64,000 bases of DNA from Cryptosporangium arvum DSM 44712. GTDB taxonomy: Bacteria; Actinomycetota; Actinomycetes; Mycobacteriales; Cryptosporangiaceae. Positions within the stretch are counted from its first letter, which is position 1, and every line of letters begins with the position of its first letter. A program made the position numbers and the translations under genes. Below the pieces are notes generated by a model. It was given only the letters and a program-made list of their open reading frames with translations, ran no database searches and had not been told where the DNA came from. Positions 16,807 to 24,894 of the stretch are shown piece by piece. The stretch covers positions 2,046,001-2,110,000 of the forward strand of contig NZ_KK073874.1 of the NCBI RefSeq assembly GCF_000585375.1. The letters run 5' to 3'.

Positions 16807-16840
16807 CTGCGGCAACGGTAAACCGAGCCGGTTGCCGCAG
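16807..16840 (-). terminator. Hairpin downstream of trpD
   Basis: CTGCGGCAAC (16807-16816) and GTTGCCGCAG (16831-16840) form a perfect 10-bp stem with a 14-nt loop, about 40 nt beyond the leftward trpD stop. No strong T-tract is present. It likely ends the trpD transcript. The rest of the 170-bp gap holds nothing recognisable. Confidence 0.45.
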
Positions 16841-16879
16841 CGAGCGCGTGCAAACGTTGTGTTGGTCACGCGAGGGCGC

Positions 16880-17911
16880 TCAGCCCTGGGTGGCGACGGC
16901 GATCCAGCGGTCCAGCGCGGTGCCGGCGGAGCCGGAGTCGATCGACGTGGCGGCCTTCTCCAGACCGGCCCGCAGCGAGGCCTCCAGGCCCCCGGAGAAG
17001 CCGTCGTAGGCCGCGATACCGGCGGCGGCGTTGAGGACGACAGCGTCGCGTACCGGGCCGCGGTCGCCGGCCAGGACGGATCGGGCGACCTTCGCGTTGA
17101 ACGCCGCGTCGGCGCCCCGGAGGTCCTCCCGGGCGGCCCGTGGGATCCCGAGGTCGGCGGCGTCCAGCACGGTCTCGGTGACCGAACCGTCGGCGACGAC
17201 CCAGAGCCGGGTCGGCGCGGTGGTGGTGAACTCGTCCAGGCCGTCCTCGCCCCGCATCACCACGGCGGAGGCGCCCCGCTGCGCGAAGACCTCGGCCATC
17301 ACCGGAGCCATCCGCAGGTTCGCGCAGCCCACCGCGCTGGCCCGGACCCGGCCGGGGTTGGTGAGCGGCCCGAGGAAGTTGAAGAACGTCGGGACGCCCA
17401 TCTCTTTCCGCGGGACGCCGGCGTGGCGCATCCCGGGGTGGTAGATCGGCGCGAAGCAGAACGCGATCCCGGCCTCGCGGACGCACACCGACGCCAGCTC
17501 AGGCGTCATCGAGATCGGGACGCCGAGGTACTCCAGCAGGTCGGCGGCGCCGGTGCTGCTGGAAGCGGCCCGGTTGCCGTGCTTCACGACGGGAATGCCG
17601 GCGCCGGCCACCACGATCGCGGCCATCGTCGAGATGTTGACGGTGTGGGCCTGGTCCCCGCCGGTACCGACGATGTCGACCGCGTCCGGCGAGACGTCGA
17701 TCGGCGTCGCGGCCGCGAGCATTCCCGCGACCAGCCCGCTGATCTCCGCCGCGGTCTCACCCTTCGAGCGCAGCGCCATCGCGAACGCGGCGATCTGGAC
17801 CGGGGTGGCGTCGCCGGCCATGATCCTGGACATCGCCCAGCTGGTCTGCTCGGGCGCCAGCGCCTCGCGGGCCAGCAGCGTGTTGAGCAGCGAAGGCCAG
17901 GTGTGGTTCAT
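16880..17911 (-). CDS. trpD: Anthranilate phosphoribosyltransferase
   Basis: Transfers phosphoribose from PRPP to anthranilate in tryptophan synthesis. [14 protein letters not shown] binds PRPP, and [12 protein letters not shown] followed by ADLLEYLGV is the classic anthranilate-site motif. ATG 17911 ([13 protein letters not shown]) gives 343 aa, the family length; upstream residues in the same frame are the overlapping receiver-like gene read out of frame. The ATGA overlap with that gene implies coupled translation. Other trp genes are absent, as in Mycobacterium and Streptomyces, where trpD also sits beside the cta/qcr genes. Confidence 0.95.
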   Translation of the reverse strand: MNHTWPSLLNTLLAREALAPEQTSWAMSRIMAGDATPVQIAAFAMALRSKGETAAEISGLVAGMLAAATPIDVSPDAVDIVGTGGDQAHTVNISTMAAIVVAGAGIPVVKHGNRAASSSTGAADLLEYLGVPISMTPELASVCVREAGIAFCFAPIYHPGMRHAGVPRKEMGVPTFFNFLGPLTNPGRVRASAVGCANLRMAPVMAEVFAQRGASAVVMRGEDGLDEFTTTAPTRLWVVADGSVTETVLDAADLGIPRAAREDLRGADAAFNAKVARSVLAGDRGPVRDAVVLNAAAGIAAYDGFSGGLEASLRAGLEKAATSIDSGSAGTALDRWIAVATQG

Positions 17912-18318
17912 CGTGCGACGACGCCCAGCTGTGTGCGCAACACGTCGGCGACGGTGGTGGCCGCGGAGACCGGGTCGAGCGGGTGGGAGAGCACCGCGTC
18001 GGCCTCCGACCAGGTCGCGAGCCAGCGGTCGACCTTGCGCGCCAGCACGATACCCACCGGCGGGCAGTCGTCGATCTCGTGCTTGAGCTGGCGGGAGATG
18101 CCCATGCCCCCGGTCGGCCACGCCTCGGCGTCGAGCAGGAGGAGGTCGAGCCCACCGGCGTCGGCCAGGCGGACGACCTCGTCGCCCCTGCTCGCCTCGA
18201 CCCAGGTGATCGGACCGATGTCGGCCGCGGGCCGGCGCCCGACGGCCATCCGGATCCGCTCCCGGACGGCCGCGTCGTCGCTGTAGACGAGAACGGTGGC
18301 GGGCGAGGCGTTCGTCAT
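17908..18318 (-). CDS. Receiver-like (response-regulator-type) protein lacking an output domain
   Basis: A 136-residue protein with a CheY-like pattern: acidic pair in [13 protein letters not shown] (about residues 14-15) and a candidate phospho-acceptor Asp63 in [12 protein letters not shown]. The conserved Lys near the end of a receiver appears replaced: VLSHPLDP (His near residue 112) stands where KP is usual. No DNA-binding domain follows. The ATG at 18318 was chosen over an earlier start that would extend into the CtaG-like gene. It overlaps trpD by 4 nt, an association I recall from Streptomyces. It may be a pseudo-receiver that senses something other than phosphate. Confidence 0.8.
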   Translation of the reverse strand: MTNASPATVLVYSDDAAVRERIRMAVGRRPAADIGPITWVEASRGDEVVRLADAGGLDLLLLDAEAWPTGGMGISRQLKHEIDDCPPVGIVLARKVDRWLATWSEADAVLSHPLDPVSAATTVADVLRTQLGVVAR

Positions 18319-18367
18319 GGTGGGGCTCCCGACGGGCGACGGCTGCGGGGGACGTTGTGAGCGGATC

Positions 18368-19336
18368 CTAGCGCTGGTCGGTGACCGGCCTGCCCGCCAG
18401 CCGGGCGAGGTGCGCGTTGTACGCCTCCAGCGCGTTGTCCTCACCCGTGGTGCGGTCGAGCTGGCGGTCGATGCGTGCCGCGGTGCGCTCGTCCGAGCGG
18501 ATCCACTGGGTGACGAACGCGGCCAGCATGAGCAGGCTGATCAGGTCGCCGGAGGCCCACAGCAGGCCACCGCCGACCTGCTGATCCATCTCGGGGGAGA
18601 TCCAGCTCAGGTTCAGGCCCTCGTAGTACGCGGTGGCGATCCGGCCGGCCATCTGCATGATGATCACGCCGAGCACCGCGTGCAGCGGCATCGAGATGAT
18701 CATCATCAGCGCCCGCGCGGGGTAGGGCCACCGGCCGGGCAGCGGGTCCAGGCCGATCAGCGGCCAGAAGAACAGCGAACCGACGACCATGAAGTGCACG
18801 TGCGTGAACTCGTGCAGCCAGGTGCTGGTCAGCGTCGCCGGGTACCAGCCGGAGAGGTACAGCGCGTACGGCGTCGCGATGAAGAACGTGAACGCGATCA
18901 GCGGGTGGCTGATGAGCCGGAAGTAGCGGCTGTGGAGGAACTTGAGCAGCCAGCTCTTCGGCTTCGCCGGGAGCGTGCGCAGGGCCAGCGTCACCGGCGC
19001 GCCGAGCGCCATCAGGATCGGCCCCACCATGCTCAGCAGCATGTGCTGGATCATGTGCGCGCTGAACAGCGTGTCGTCGTAGGTGCCGAGCCCGGAGAGC
19101 GTCGCGACCGCGACGATGCCCAGCCCGCCGGGGACGAACGCGAGTGTTCGTCCGATCGGCCAGCGGTCGCCGCGGGCCCGCAACTTGTGGACGCCGTAGA
19201 GGTACAGGCCGGCGGCGGCGACGAGCGCGATCGCCATCCACTGGTCGAGGTTGGCGGCAGTGAACAGCGTTGCCGGAGTAAACGGCGCTAGCTCGGAGCT
19301 GGCCGAAATGCTGGTCAGAGCAGTGGGGGCCGACAC
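18368..19336 (-). CDS. CtaG-like cytochrome c oxidase assembly protein (caa3_CtaG family)
   Basis: Polytopic membrane protein (about 322 aa) with seven or so helices and several intramembrane His-rich motifs: SAHMIQHMLLSMVGPI, HEFTHVHFMVVGSL, and MPLHAVLGV. These are the fingerprints of the caa3_CtaG family, involved in oxidase copper/assembly and found beside oxidase genes. I chose the GTG at 19336 (VSAPTALTS) because AAGGTGGA lies just upstream; an ATG at 19378 would add 14 non-conserved residues. It is divergent from ctaE (83-bp gap). Confidence 0.88.
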   Translation of the reverse strand: MSAPTALTSISASSELAPFTPATLFTAANLDQWMAIALVAAAGLYLYGVHKLRARGDRWPIGRTLAFVPGGLGIVAVATLSGLGTYDDTLFSAHMIQHMLLSMVGPILMALGAPVTLALRTLPAKPKSWLLKFLHSRYFRLISHPLIAFTFFIATPYALYLSGWYPATLTSTWLHEFTHVHFMVVGSLFFWPLIGLDPLPGRWPYPARALMMIISMPLHAVLGVIIMQMAGRIATAYYEGLNLSWISPEMDQQVGGGLLWASGDLISLLMLAAFVTQWIRSDERTAARIDRQLDRTTGEDNALEAYNAHLARLAGRPVTDQR

Positions 19337-19419
19337 GTCATCCACCTTAGGCCGGAATCTACGACACGACGTAGGCACCCGGTGCGTGCGCTGGGATTCG
19401 TGCGGGACATAATGCTCCC

Positions 19420-20028
19420 GTGACGACGGCCACGACCAGTATCGAGAAGAGCCAGATCCACTCGCTGACGCGCCCGAACATGGTCAGCGTCGGAACGATC
19501 GTGTGGCTCTCCAGCGAGCTCATGTTCTTCGCGGCTTTGTTCGCGATGTACTTCTCGATCCGAGCTTCCGGCCCGGGTCAGCGTCTCTGGGCTGAGGAGA
19601 CGGAGCACCTCAACGTCCCGTACGCCTTGGTGTTCACGACGATCCTGGTGCTGTCCTCCGTGACGTGCCAGATCGGTGTGTTCCGCGCCGAGGTCGGCGA
19701 CGTCTACGGGCTTCGGCGCTGGTTCGCGCTGACGTTCGTGATGGGGCTGATCTTCGTTCTCGGCCAGGCCTACGAGTACCAGCACCTGGTGCACGAGGGC
19801 GTGACGATCCCCGCCAACGGCTACGGGACGATGTTCTACCTGACCACCGGGTTCCACGGTCTGCACGTGATCGGTGGCCTGATCGCCTTCCTGCTGATGA
19901 TGGGCCGCAGCACGCTCGGCCCGTTCACGCCGGCCCAGGCGACCAGCGCGATCGTCGTCTCCTACTACTGGCACTTCGTCGACGTGGTGTGGATCGGTCT
20001 GTTCGCGACGATCTACTTCGTCAAATGA
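19420..20028 (+). CDS. ctaE: Cytochrome c oxidase subunit III
   Basis: A 202-residue membrane protein with five helices. [25 protein letters not shown] is recognisable in parts ([18 protein letters not shown]), with the conserved acidic residue of subunit [20 protein letters not shown] and [14 protein letters not shown] are family signatures. It is first in ctaE-qcrC-qcrA-qcrB, the operon for the actinobacterial bc1-aa3 supercomplex. The start is GTG 19420. It is divergent from the CtaG-like gene, with which it shares an upstream region. Confidence 0.95.
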   Translation: MTTATTSIEKSQIHSLTRPNMVSVGTIVWLSSELMFFAALFAMYFSIRASGPGQRLWAEETEHLNVPYALVFTTILVLSSVTCQIGVFRAEVGDVYGLRRWFALTFVMGLIFVLGQAYEYQHLVHEGVTIPANGYGTMFYLTTGFHGLHVIGGLIAFLLMMGRSTLGPFTPAQATSAIVVSYYWHFVDVVWIGLFATIYFVK

Positions 20029-20072
20029 CCCCGTCAGTCACGACTGGTTCCCCGAACGACAAGGTGGATTCA

Positions 20073-20156
20073 ATGACCGAGCGCTTGCGCGAGGTCCGGT
20101 CAGCAGAGTCGCCGTGCGGTCATGGCGGCTCCGAGCGCAGCGAGGTGCTGGCATGA
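20073..20156 (+). CDS. Possible 27-residue leader peptide coupled to qcrC
   Basis: Between ctaE and qcrC an ATG at 20073 is preceded by AAGGTGG at ideal spacing, a stronger ribosome site than that of qcrC itself. It opens a 27-codon frame (MTERLREVRSAES...SERSEVLA) whose TGA (20154-20156) overlaps the qcrC ATG at 20153 in an ATGA arrangement. The peptide has one Cys and no membrane segment. It could be a translational-coupling leader, a real small protein, or chance. Codon use is normal for the genome. Confidence 0.4.
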   Translation: MTERLREVRSAESPCGHGGSERSEVLA

Positions 20157-20947
20157 CCGCCTCCGATGCCGCCCGTCGTGGTGGCCGGAACCGCAATCGA
20201 GCGGGGCGCCTGGGTCGCGCCGTCATGCTCGTGGTGGCGCTCGGTCTGATCGGCGGGGCGTACGCCACGTTCGCGCCGACCGGGCAGGCCGACGAGACCT
20301 CCAGTTCGATCGCGGTCCGCGAAGGGCAGAAGCTCTACAACGAGAGCTGCATCACCTGCCACGGACAGAACGCCCAGGGTGTCAAGGACCGTGGCCCCAG
20401 CCTGATCGGCGTCGGTTCCGCCTCGGTCGATTTCCAGGTCTCCACCGGACGCATGCCGGCCGCGCGCCAGGAGGCGCAGGTCGCCCGCAAGCAGCCGGCC
20501 TTCAACGACGAGCAGACCGACCAGCTCGCCGCGTACATCCAGTCGATCGGTGGCGGTCCGGAGATCCCGGACGGCAACCTGCGCGGCGACGAGGCGCTCG
20601 GTGGCGAGCTGTTCCGGGTGAACTGCTCCTCCTGCCACGCGTTCTCGTCGAACGGTGGCGCTCTCTCCTCCGGCAAGTACGCGCCGTCGCTGGAGCCCTC
20701 GAGTGACCGGGACATCTACGCGGCCATGCTGACCGGCCCGCAGAACATGCCGGTCTTCGGCGACAACCAGCTCACGCCGGACGAGAAGAAGGCGATCATC
20801 GCCTACGTCCAGACGCAGAAGACGGACGCCGACCCGGGTGGCTGGGGAATCGGCCGCACCGGCCCCGTGCCGGAGATGGTCGTGATTTTCGCGATTGGCA
20901 TCGTGGTGTGTCTCTTCGGGGCGCTGTGGATTGCGGGTAAGTCATGA
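20153..20947 (+). CDS. qcrC: Cytochrome bc1 complex diheme cytochrome c subunit
   Basis: Membrane-anchored diheme cytochrome c that passes electrons from the Rieske protein directly to the CuA of oxidase subunit II. Two heme sites are visible: CITCH (66-70) and CSSCH (158-162). An N-terminal anchor (about 22-40) and a C-terminal helix (about 236-258) flank them. ATG 20153 is chosen because the 13 residues encoded upstream are not membrane-leader-like and CGAGGTG precedes it. It overlaps qcrA by 4 nt. Confidence 0.95.
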   Translation: MTASDAARRGGRNRNRAGRLGRAVMLVVALGLIGGAYATFAPTGQADETSSSIAVREGQKLYNESCITCHGQNAQGVKDRGPSLIGVGSASVDFQVSTGRMPAARQEAQVARKQPAFNDEQTDQLAAYIQSIGGGPEIPDGNLRGDEALGGELFRVNCSSCHAFSSNGGALSSGKYAPSLEPSSDRDIYAAMLTGPQNMPVFGDNQLTPDEKKAIIAYVQTQKTDADPGGWGIGRTGPVPEMVVIFAIGIVVCLFGALWIAGKS

Positions 20948-22008
20948 GTGAGTCTCACGGGAGCGGCACCGAGGTCGAGTTCGACCCGACCGACCCGAAG
21001 CACAGCCAGTTCGACCTGGTGCGTGAAGGTGCCCGGCGGGACGGCGTCGAGATCGTCCACTACCAGCCGCGGTTCGCGGTCGCCGGCACCAAGCGCGAGA
21101 AGCGCGTCGAGCGGACGATCGCGTTCCTGCTCGCGCTGACCGGCCTCTCCGCGCTGGCGTTCGTCGTCATCTACGTGGCCTGGCCGTACGAGTACGAGCA
21201 GGGCTACCACGCCGACAAGCTGTACACGCCGCTGCTGGGCTTCACGATGGGCGTCGCGCTGTTCTCGCTGGGCGCCGCGATCATCGTGTGGGTCAAGAAA
21301 CTGATGCCGGAAGAGGTCTCGGTCCAGGACCGGCACGACAACAACCCGAATCTCGACGAGCGGGCGCTGACCGCCGCGACGATCATGAACATGGTCGACG
21401 AGACCGGCATCAAGCGTCGTCCGCTGCTCAAGGGCGCGCTCGCCCTCGGGGCGGCGCCGCTGGGCATCATGGCGATCATGCCGCTCGGCGCCCTGATCAA
21501 GGACCCGCACCCGGACGGCGAGACCTCGCCGCTCTGGACCACCGGGTTCAAGGAGGGCGTCCGGCTGGTCCGTGACGACGGCACCCCGATCCGTCCGGGC
21601 GAGGTCTCGGCCGGCGGTCTGGAGACGGTGTTCCCGGGCATCCCGCACGGCACCGGCCTCCAGTACGCCGACTCGCCGACGCTGCTCATCCACCTCCGGG
21701 AGGAGGACGCGGCGGAGTTCAAGCCGCGTAAGGGCTACGAGAACGCGCACTACGGCAACTACTTCGCCTACTCGAAGATCTGCACCCACGCCGGTTGCCC
21801 GGCGAGCCTCTTCGAGCAGCAGACGAACCGGCTGCTGTGCCCGTGCCACCAGTCGCAGTTCGACGTCAAGGACAGCTGCCGGCCGATTTTCGGTCCCGCC
21901 ACCAGGCGGTTGCCGCAGCTTCCGATTACCGTGGATGAAGAGGGCTACTTCGTCGCGCAGAGCGACTTCAAGGAAGCCATCGGACCGGCCTTCTGGGAGC
22001 GTCCGTAA
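20944..22008 (+). CDS. qcrA: Cytochrome bc1 complex Rieske iron-sulfur subunit
   Basis: The 2Fe-2S ligands are [10 protein letters not shown] (Cys-His) and CPCHQSQFD (Cys-His), about residues 281-310. Three N-terminal helices, rather than one, are typical of actinobacterial QcrA: about 62-82, 101-121, and one near [17 protein letters not shown], a Tat-like twin-Arg region (KRRPLLKG). The gene is linked to qcrC by an ATGA overlap and to qcrB by TAATG. The length of 354 aa fits the family. Confidence 0.96.
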   Translation: MSESHGSGTEVEFDPTDPKHSQFDLVREGARRDGVEIVHYQPRFAVAGTKREKRVERTIAFLLALTGLSALAFVVIYVAWPYEYEQGYHADKLYTPLLGFTMGVALFSLGAAIIVWVKKLMPEEVSVQDRHDNNPNLDERALTAATIMNMVDETGIKRRPLLKGALALGAAPLGIMAIMPLGALIKDPHPDGETSPLWTTGFKEGVRLVRDDGTPIRPGEVSAGGLETVFPGIPHGTGLQYADSPTLLIHLREEDAAEFKPRKGYENAHYGNYFAYSKICTHAGCPASLFEQQTNRLLCPCHQSQFDVKDSCRPIFGPATRRLPQLPITVDEEGYFVAQSDFKEAIGPAFWERP

Positions 22009-23624
22009 TGCCTTTGCTGCCGAAGATCAAACCTGCGGCCGTCGGAACTTGGGCTGACGACCGGCTCGAAGCGTCGACGCCGATGCGTCGCGTGTTCAAC
22101 AAGGTCTTCCCGGACCACTGGTCGTTCATGCTGGGCGAGATCGCGCTCTACTCGTTCATCGTCCTGCTGCTGAGCGGCACGTTCCTGACGCTGTTCTTCA
22201 CCCCGTCGCCGACCGAGGTCGTCTACGACGGCGTGTACACGCGGCTGCAGGGCGTCGAGATGTCGAAGGCGTACGACTCGGCGCTGAACATCTCGTTCGA
22301 GGTCCGTGGCGGTCTGGTCATGCGCCAGATCCACCACTGGTCCGCGCTGATGTTCGTCGCCGCGATGCTCGTCCACATGTTCCGCACGTTCTTCACCGGT
22401 GCGTTCCGCCGCCCGCGTGAGCTGAACTGGGTCATCGGCGTGACGCTGTTCGTCCTGGGCATGTTCGAGGGCTTCCTCGGCTACTCGCTCCCGGACGACG
22501 CGCTCTCCGGCACCGGCCTGCGGATCGCGTCGGCGATCATCTACTCGATCCCGGTCGTCGGTACGTGGGTGTCGTTCGCGCTGTTCGGCGGCGAGTTCCC
22601 GGGTGAGTTCATCCTGGAGCGCTTCTACATCATCCACGTGCTGCTCCTGCCGGCGGCGATCCTCGGTCTGATCGCCGCGCACATGGGCCTGCTCGTCAAG
22701 CAGAAGCACACCCAGTTCCCCGGCCCGGGCCGTACCGAGCAGAACGTGGTCGGTCACCGGATGTTCCCCGGGTTCGCGGCGAAGGCCGGCGGCTTCTTCA
22801 TGCTGGTGTTCGGCGTCATCGCCGGGCTCGGCGGCCTGGTGCAGATCAACCCGATCTGGCTGTTCGGCCCCTACGAGGCGGCGGTGGTCTCGGCCGGTTC
22901 GCAGCCCGACTTCTACATGATGTGGCTCGACGGCGCGGTGCGGTTGATGCCGGCCTGGGAGTTCCGCAGCTTCGGCTACACGATTCCCGCGATGTTCTGG
23001 CCATCCGTGGTGCTGGCCGGCGTGATGTTCACGCTCGCCGGCGCCTATCCCTGGCTGGAACAGAAGTACGGCAAGGACCGATCCCATCACAACCTGCTCC
23101 AGCGGCCGCGGGACGCGCCTGCCCGCACCGGCCTGGGCATGATGGCGATCAGCTTCTTCATCGTGCTGCTGCTCTCGGGCGGCAACGACATCATCGCCGA
23201 CAAGTTCGACATCAGCCTCAACGCGACGACCTGGGCGGGCCGGATCGGTCTGTTCATCGTCCCGCCGCTGGCCTACTTCTTCACCTACCGCATCTGCCTC
23301 GGTCTGCAGCAGCACGACCGTGAGGTGCTGGCGCACGGTGTGGAGAGCGGCATGATCCGGCGCCTGCCGTCGGGCCAGTTCATCGAGGTGCACCAGCCGC
23401 TCGGCGAGGCCGACGAGCACGGCCACACGCACCTGGAGTACGTCGGCGCCGCGGTGCCGAAGAAGATGAACAAGCTGGGTGCCGGTGGGCGCGCGGTCCG
23501 GGGCTTCTTCATCCCGGTCGAGCGGCCGCAGGAGGTCGAGAAGACCGCGGTCGGCACGGGCACCGACGGCAAGAAGCCGTCGGAGCTGAGCGGAGCCTCG
23601 GCCTCGGACTCCGGGAACTACTGA
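22008..23624 (+). CDS. qcrB: Cytochrome bc1 complex cytochrome b subunit
   Basis: Core quinol-oxidising subunit, with eight or so transmembrane helices and two b hemes. [23 protein letters not shown] and [22 protein letters not shown] contain heme-ligand His pairs (quoted here in part: [28 protein letters not shown]). The quinol-site loop contains PVVGTW. About 130 residues at the C-terminus form the actinobacteria-specific cytosolic tail. QcrB is the target of Q203-class inhibitors in mycobacteria. The start overlaps the qcrA stop by one base. A strong hairpin follows. Confidence 0.96.
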   Translation: MPLLPKIKPAAVGTWADDRLEASTPMRRVFNKVFPDHWSFMLGEIALYSFIVLLLSGTFLTLFFTPSPTEVVYDGVYTRLQGVEMSKAYDSALNISFEVRGGLVMRQIHHWSALMFVAAMLVHMFRTFFTGAFRRPRELNWVIGVTLFVLGMFEGFLGYSLPDDALSGTGLRIASAIIYSIPVVGTWVSFALFGGEFPGEFILERFYIIHVLLLPAAILGLIAAHMGLLVKQKHTQFPGPGRTEQNVVGHRMFPGFAAKAGGFFMLVFGVIAGLGGLVQINPIWLFGPYEAAVVSAGSQPDFYMMWLDGAVRLMPAWEFRSFGYTIPAMFWPSVVLAGVMFTLAGAYPWLEQKYGKDRSHHNLLQRPRDAPARTGLGMMAISFFIVLLLSGGNDIIADKFDISLNATTWAGRIGLFIVPPLAYFFTYRICLGLQQHDREVLAHGVESGMIRRLPSGQFIEVHQPLGEADEHGHTHLEYVGAAVPKKMNKLGAGGRAVRGFFIPVERPQEVEKTAVGTGTDGKKPSELSGASASDSGNY

Positions 23625-23635
23625 CCGGTCAGCAC

Positions 23636-23671
23636 GAAGGCCCCGCCGATCCGAGGATCGGCGGGGCCTTC
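23636..23671 (+). terminator. Hairpin terminator after ctaE-qcrCAB
   Basis: A perfect 16-bp stem (GAAGGCCCCGCCGATC at 23636-23651 and its complement at 23656-23671) encloses the 4-nt loop CGAG. It starts 12 nt after the qcrB stop. It lacks a long T-run but is very stable, and lies between convergent genes, so it may act in both directions. Confidence 0.8.
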
Positions 23672-23711
23672 GTCGTCTGTGCCTTCGGCTTCGGCTTTTC
23701 GGCCGGTGGGG

Positions 23712-23999
23712 TCAGTCGGCGTCCTCGAGGCCGATCGAGAACGCGGCGTCGAGGTCGTGGCGCGAGTAGGCGCGGAACGCGATGTGCGTCTCGGTGTCGA
23801 CGATGCCGGGCACCTTGTTGATGCGACCGGCGATGACCTCGGCGATGTCGTCGAACTGATGCACCCGCACGATGGCGATCAGGTCCACGTTCCCGGCGGT
23901 GGAGTACACCTCACTGACGCCGGGGAGATCGGCGAGGGTCTGGGCGACCTCGGGGATCGAGTCGGTCTCGCAGCTGATCATCACGATCGACGTGATCAC
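23712..23999 (-). CDS. Stand-alone Lrp/AsnC ligand-binding (RAM) domain protein
   Basis: A 95-residue protein corresponding to the C-terminal ligand-binding domain of Lrp/AsnC regulators, without the DNA-binding domain. The alpha-beta pattern VITSIVMISCETDSIPEVAQ, then GVSEVYSTAGNVDLIAIVRV and IAEVIAGRINKVPGI is typical. I chose GTG 23999, preceded by GAGGAGCG; upstream sequence in frame belongs to the antisense of other genes. Stand-alone RAM proteins bind amino acids and may modulate full-length Lrp proteins. It is convergent with qcrB. Confidence 0.85.
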   Translation of the reverse strand: MITSIVMISCETDSIPEVAQTLADLPGVSEVYSTAGNVDLIAIVRVHQFDDIAEVIAGRINKVPGIVDTETHIAFRAYSRHDLDAAFSIGLEDAD

Positions 24000-24063
24000 G
24001 GTGGACGCTCCTCGGACTCCTCCGCGGTCCGTCCCGCGGTGCGGCCAGCCTAACCACCGTGGT

Positions 24064-24894
24064 TCAGGCGGGAACGGTGAGCCCGTCTCCGGCGCGAACG
24101 ACGTCGGTGAGCGTTTCGTGCTTTTCGACGCGCGCACCGGGCCAGACCACGCACCGGGTGATCCGCCCCTCGACGACGGCTCCGGCACCGACGACCGAGT
24201 CGGTGACCTCACCGGTGACGACAGCGCTCGGATCGATGCCGGCGGGATCGCTCGCGTCGGCGGTGCGGGCGTGCAGGTTGGCAGTCAGGTAATCGGTGGG
24301 CGTGCCGCAGTCGACGAACGTGCCCACGAACGGGGTGAGTTCGAGGTGGCCCTCGGCCCGGGCGGCGCGCCAGACGACCTCGTAGAGGCCGGTCGGCTCC
24401 GGACGCAGGCGGGCCGCCTCCGTGGCGGGAAGCAGCGAGATCCCGGCGAACCGCCACTCGTCGAAGTCGCGCCGCCGCTCGCCGGCCTCGACGACGAGCA
24501 GCCGGGGCCGCTCACCCGACCAGCCGCCGAGAAACTCCCCGGGAAGCGGCCCGGCCAGATAGGCATCGGCGTTGATCACCAGGACGTCGCGCCCGCTCAC
24601 CCAGTCGCGCAACGCGGCGATCGCCCCGGCGGTGCCGAGCGCCTCGGGCTGCTCGACCGAACCGGTCGCCCGCCCGGCCACCGCGGCGACCACCTGGTCA
24701 GCGTGATGATGGGCGTTCACGGCGACGAGATCGGGCCCGCTGAGCCCGAGGGTCTCGAGTTGGTTGAGTGCCCGGTCGAGCAGGGTGACGTTGCCGACCG
24801 GACACAGCGCCTTGGGCAGCAGGTCGGTGAGCGGCCTGAGCCGAGTACCCGCCCCAGCGGCCAGCACGACCGCACAGAGCCCGCGCGCGGTCAC
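24064..24894 (-). CDS. Sugar-phosphate nucleotidyltransferase-like protein
   Basis: The N-terminus CAVVLAAGAGTRLRPLTDLL followed by PKALCPVGN is the GlmU/RmlA/GDP-mannose pyrophosphorylase signature: the Gly-rich loop binds NTP and the Lys contacts phosphate. Asp in VLVINADAYL is the expected metal ligand. The C-terminal 70 residues (ITRCVVWPGARVEKHETL) look like a short left-handed beta-helix segment. Substrate is unknown; mannose-1-phosphate or glucose-1-phosphate are plausible. Its start overlaps the NUDIX stop by 4 nt. Confidence 0.85.
   Translation of the reverse strand: MTARGLCAVVLAAGAGTRLRPLTDLLPKALCPVGNVTLLDRALNQLETLGLSGPDLVAVNAHHHADQVVAAVAGRATGSVEQPEALGTAGAIAALRDWVSGRDVLVINADAYLAGPLPGEFLGGWSGERPRLLVVEAGERRRDFDEWRFAGISLLPATEAARLRPEPTGLYEVVWRAARAEGHLELTPFVGTFVDCGTPTDYLTANLHARTADASDPAGIDPSAVVTGEVTDSVVGAGAVVEGRITRCVVWPGARVEKHETLTDVVRAGDGLTVPA

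Noticed and set aside
16832-18286. 484-residue rightward frame
   Set aside because: It is antisense to trpD and the receiver-like gene, which both carry clear motifs.
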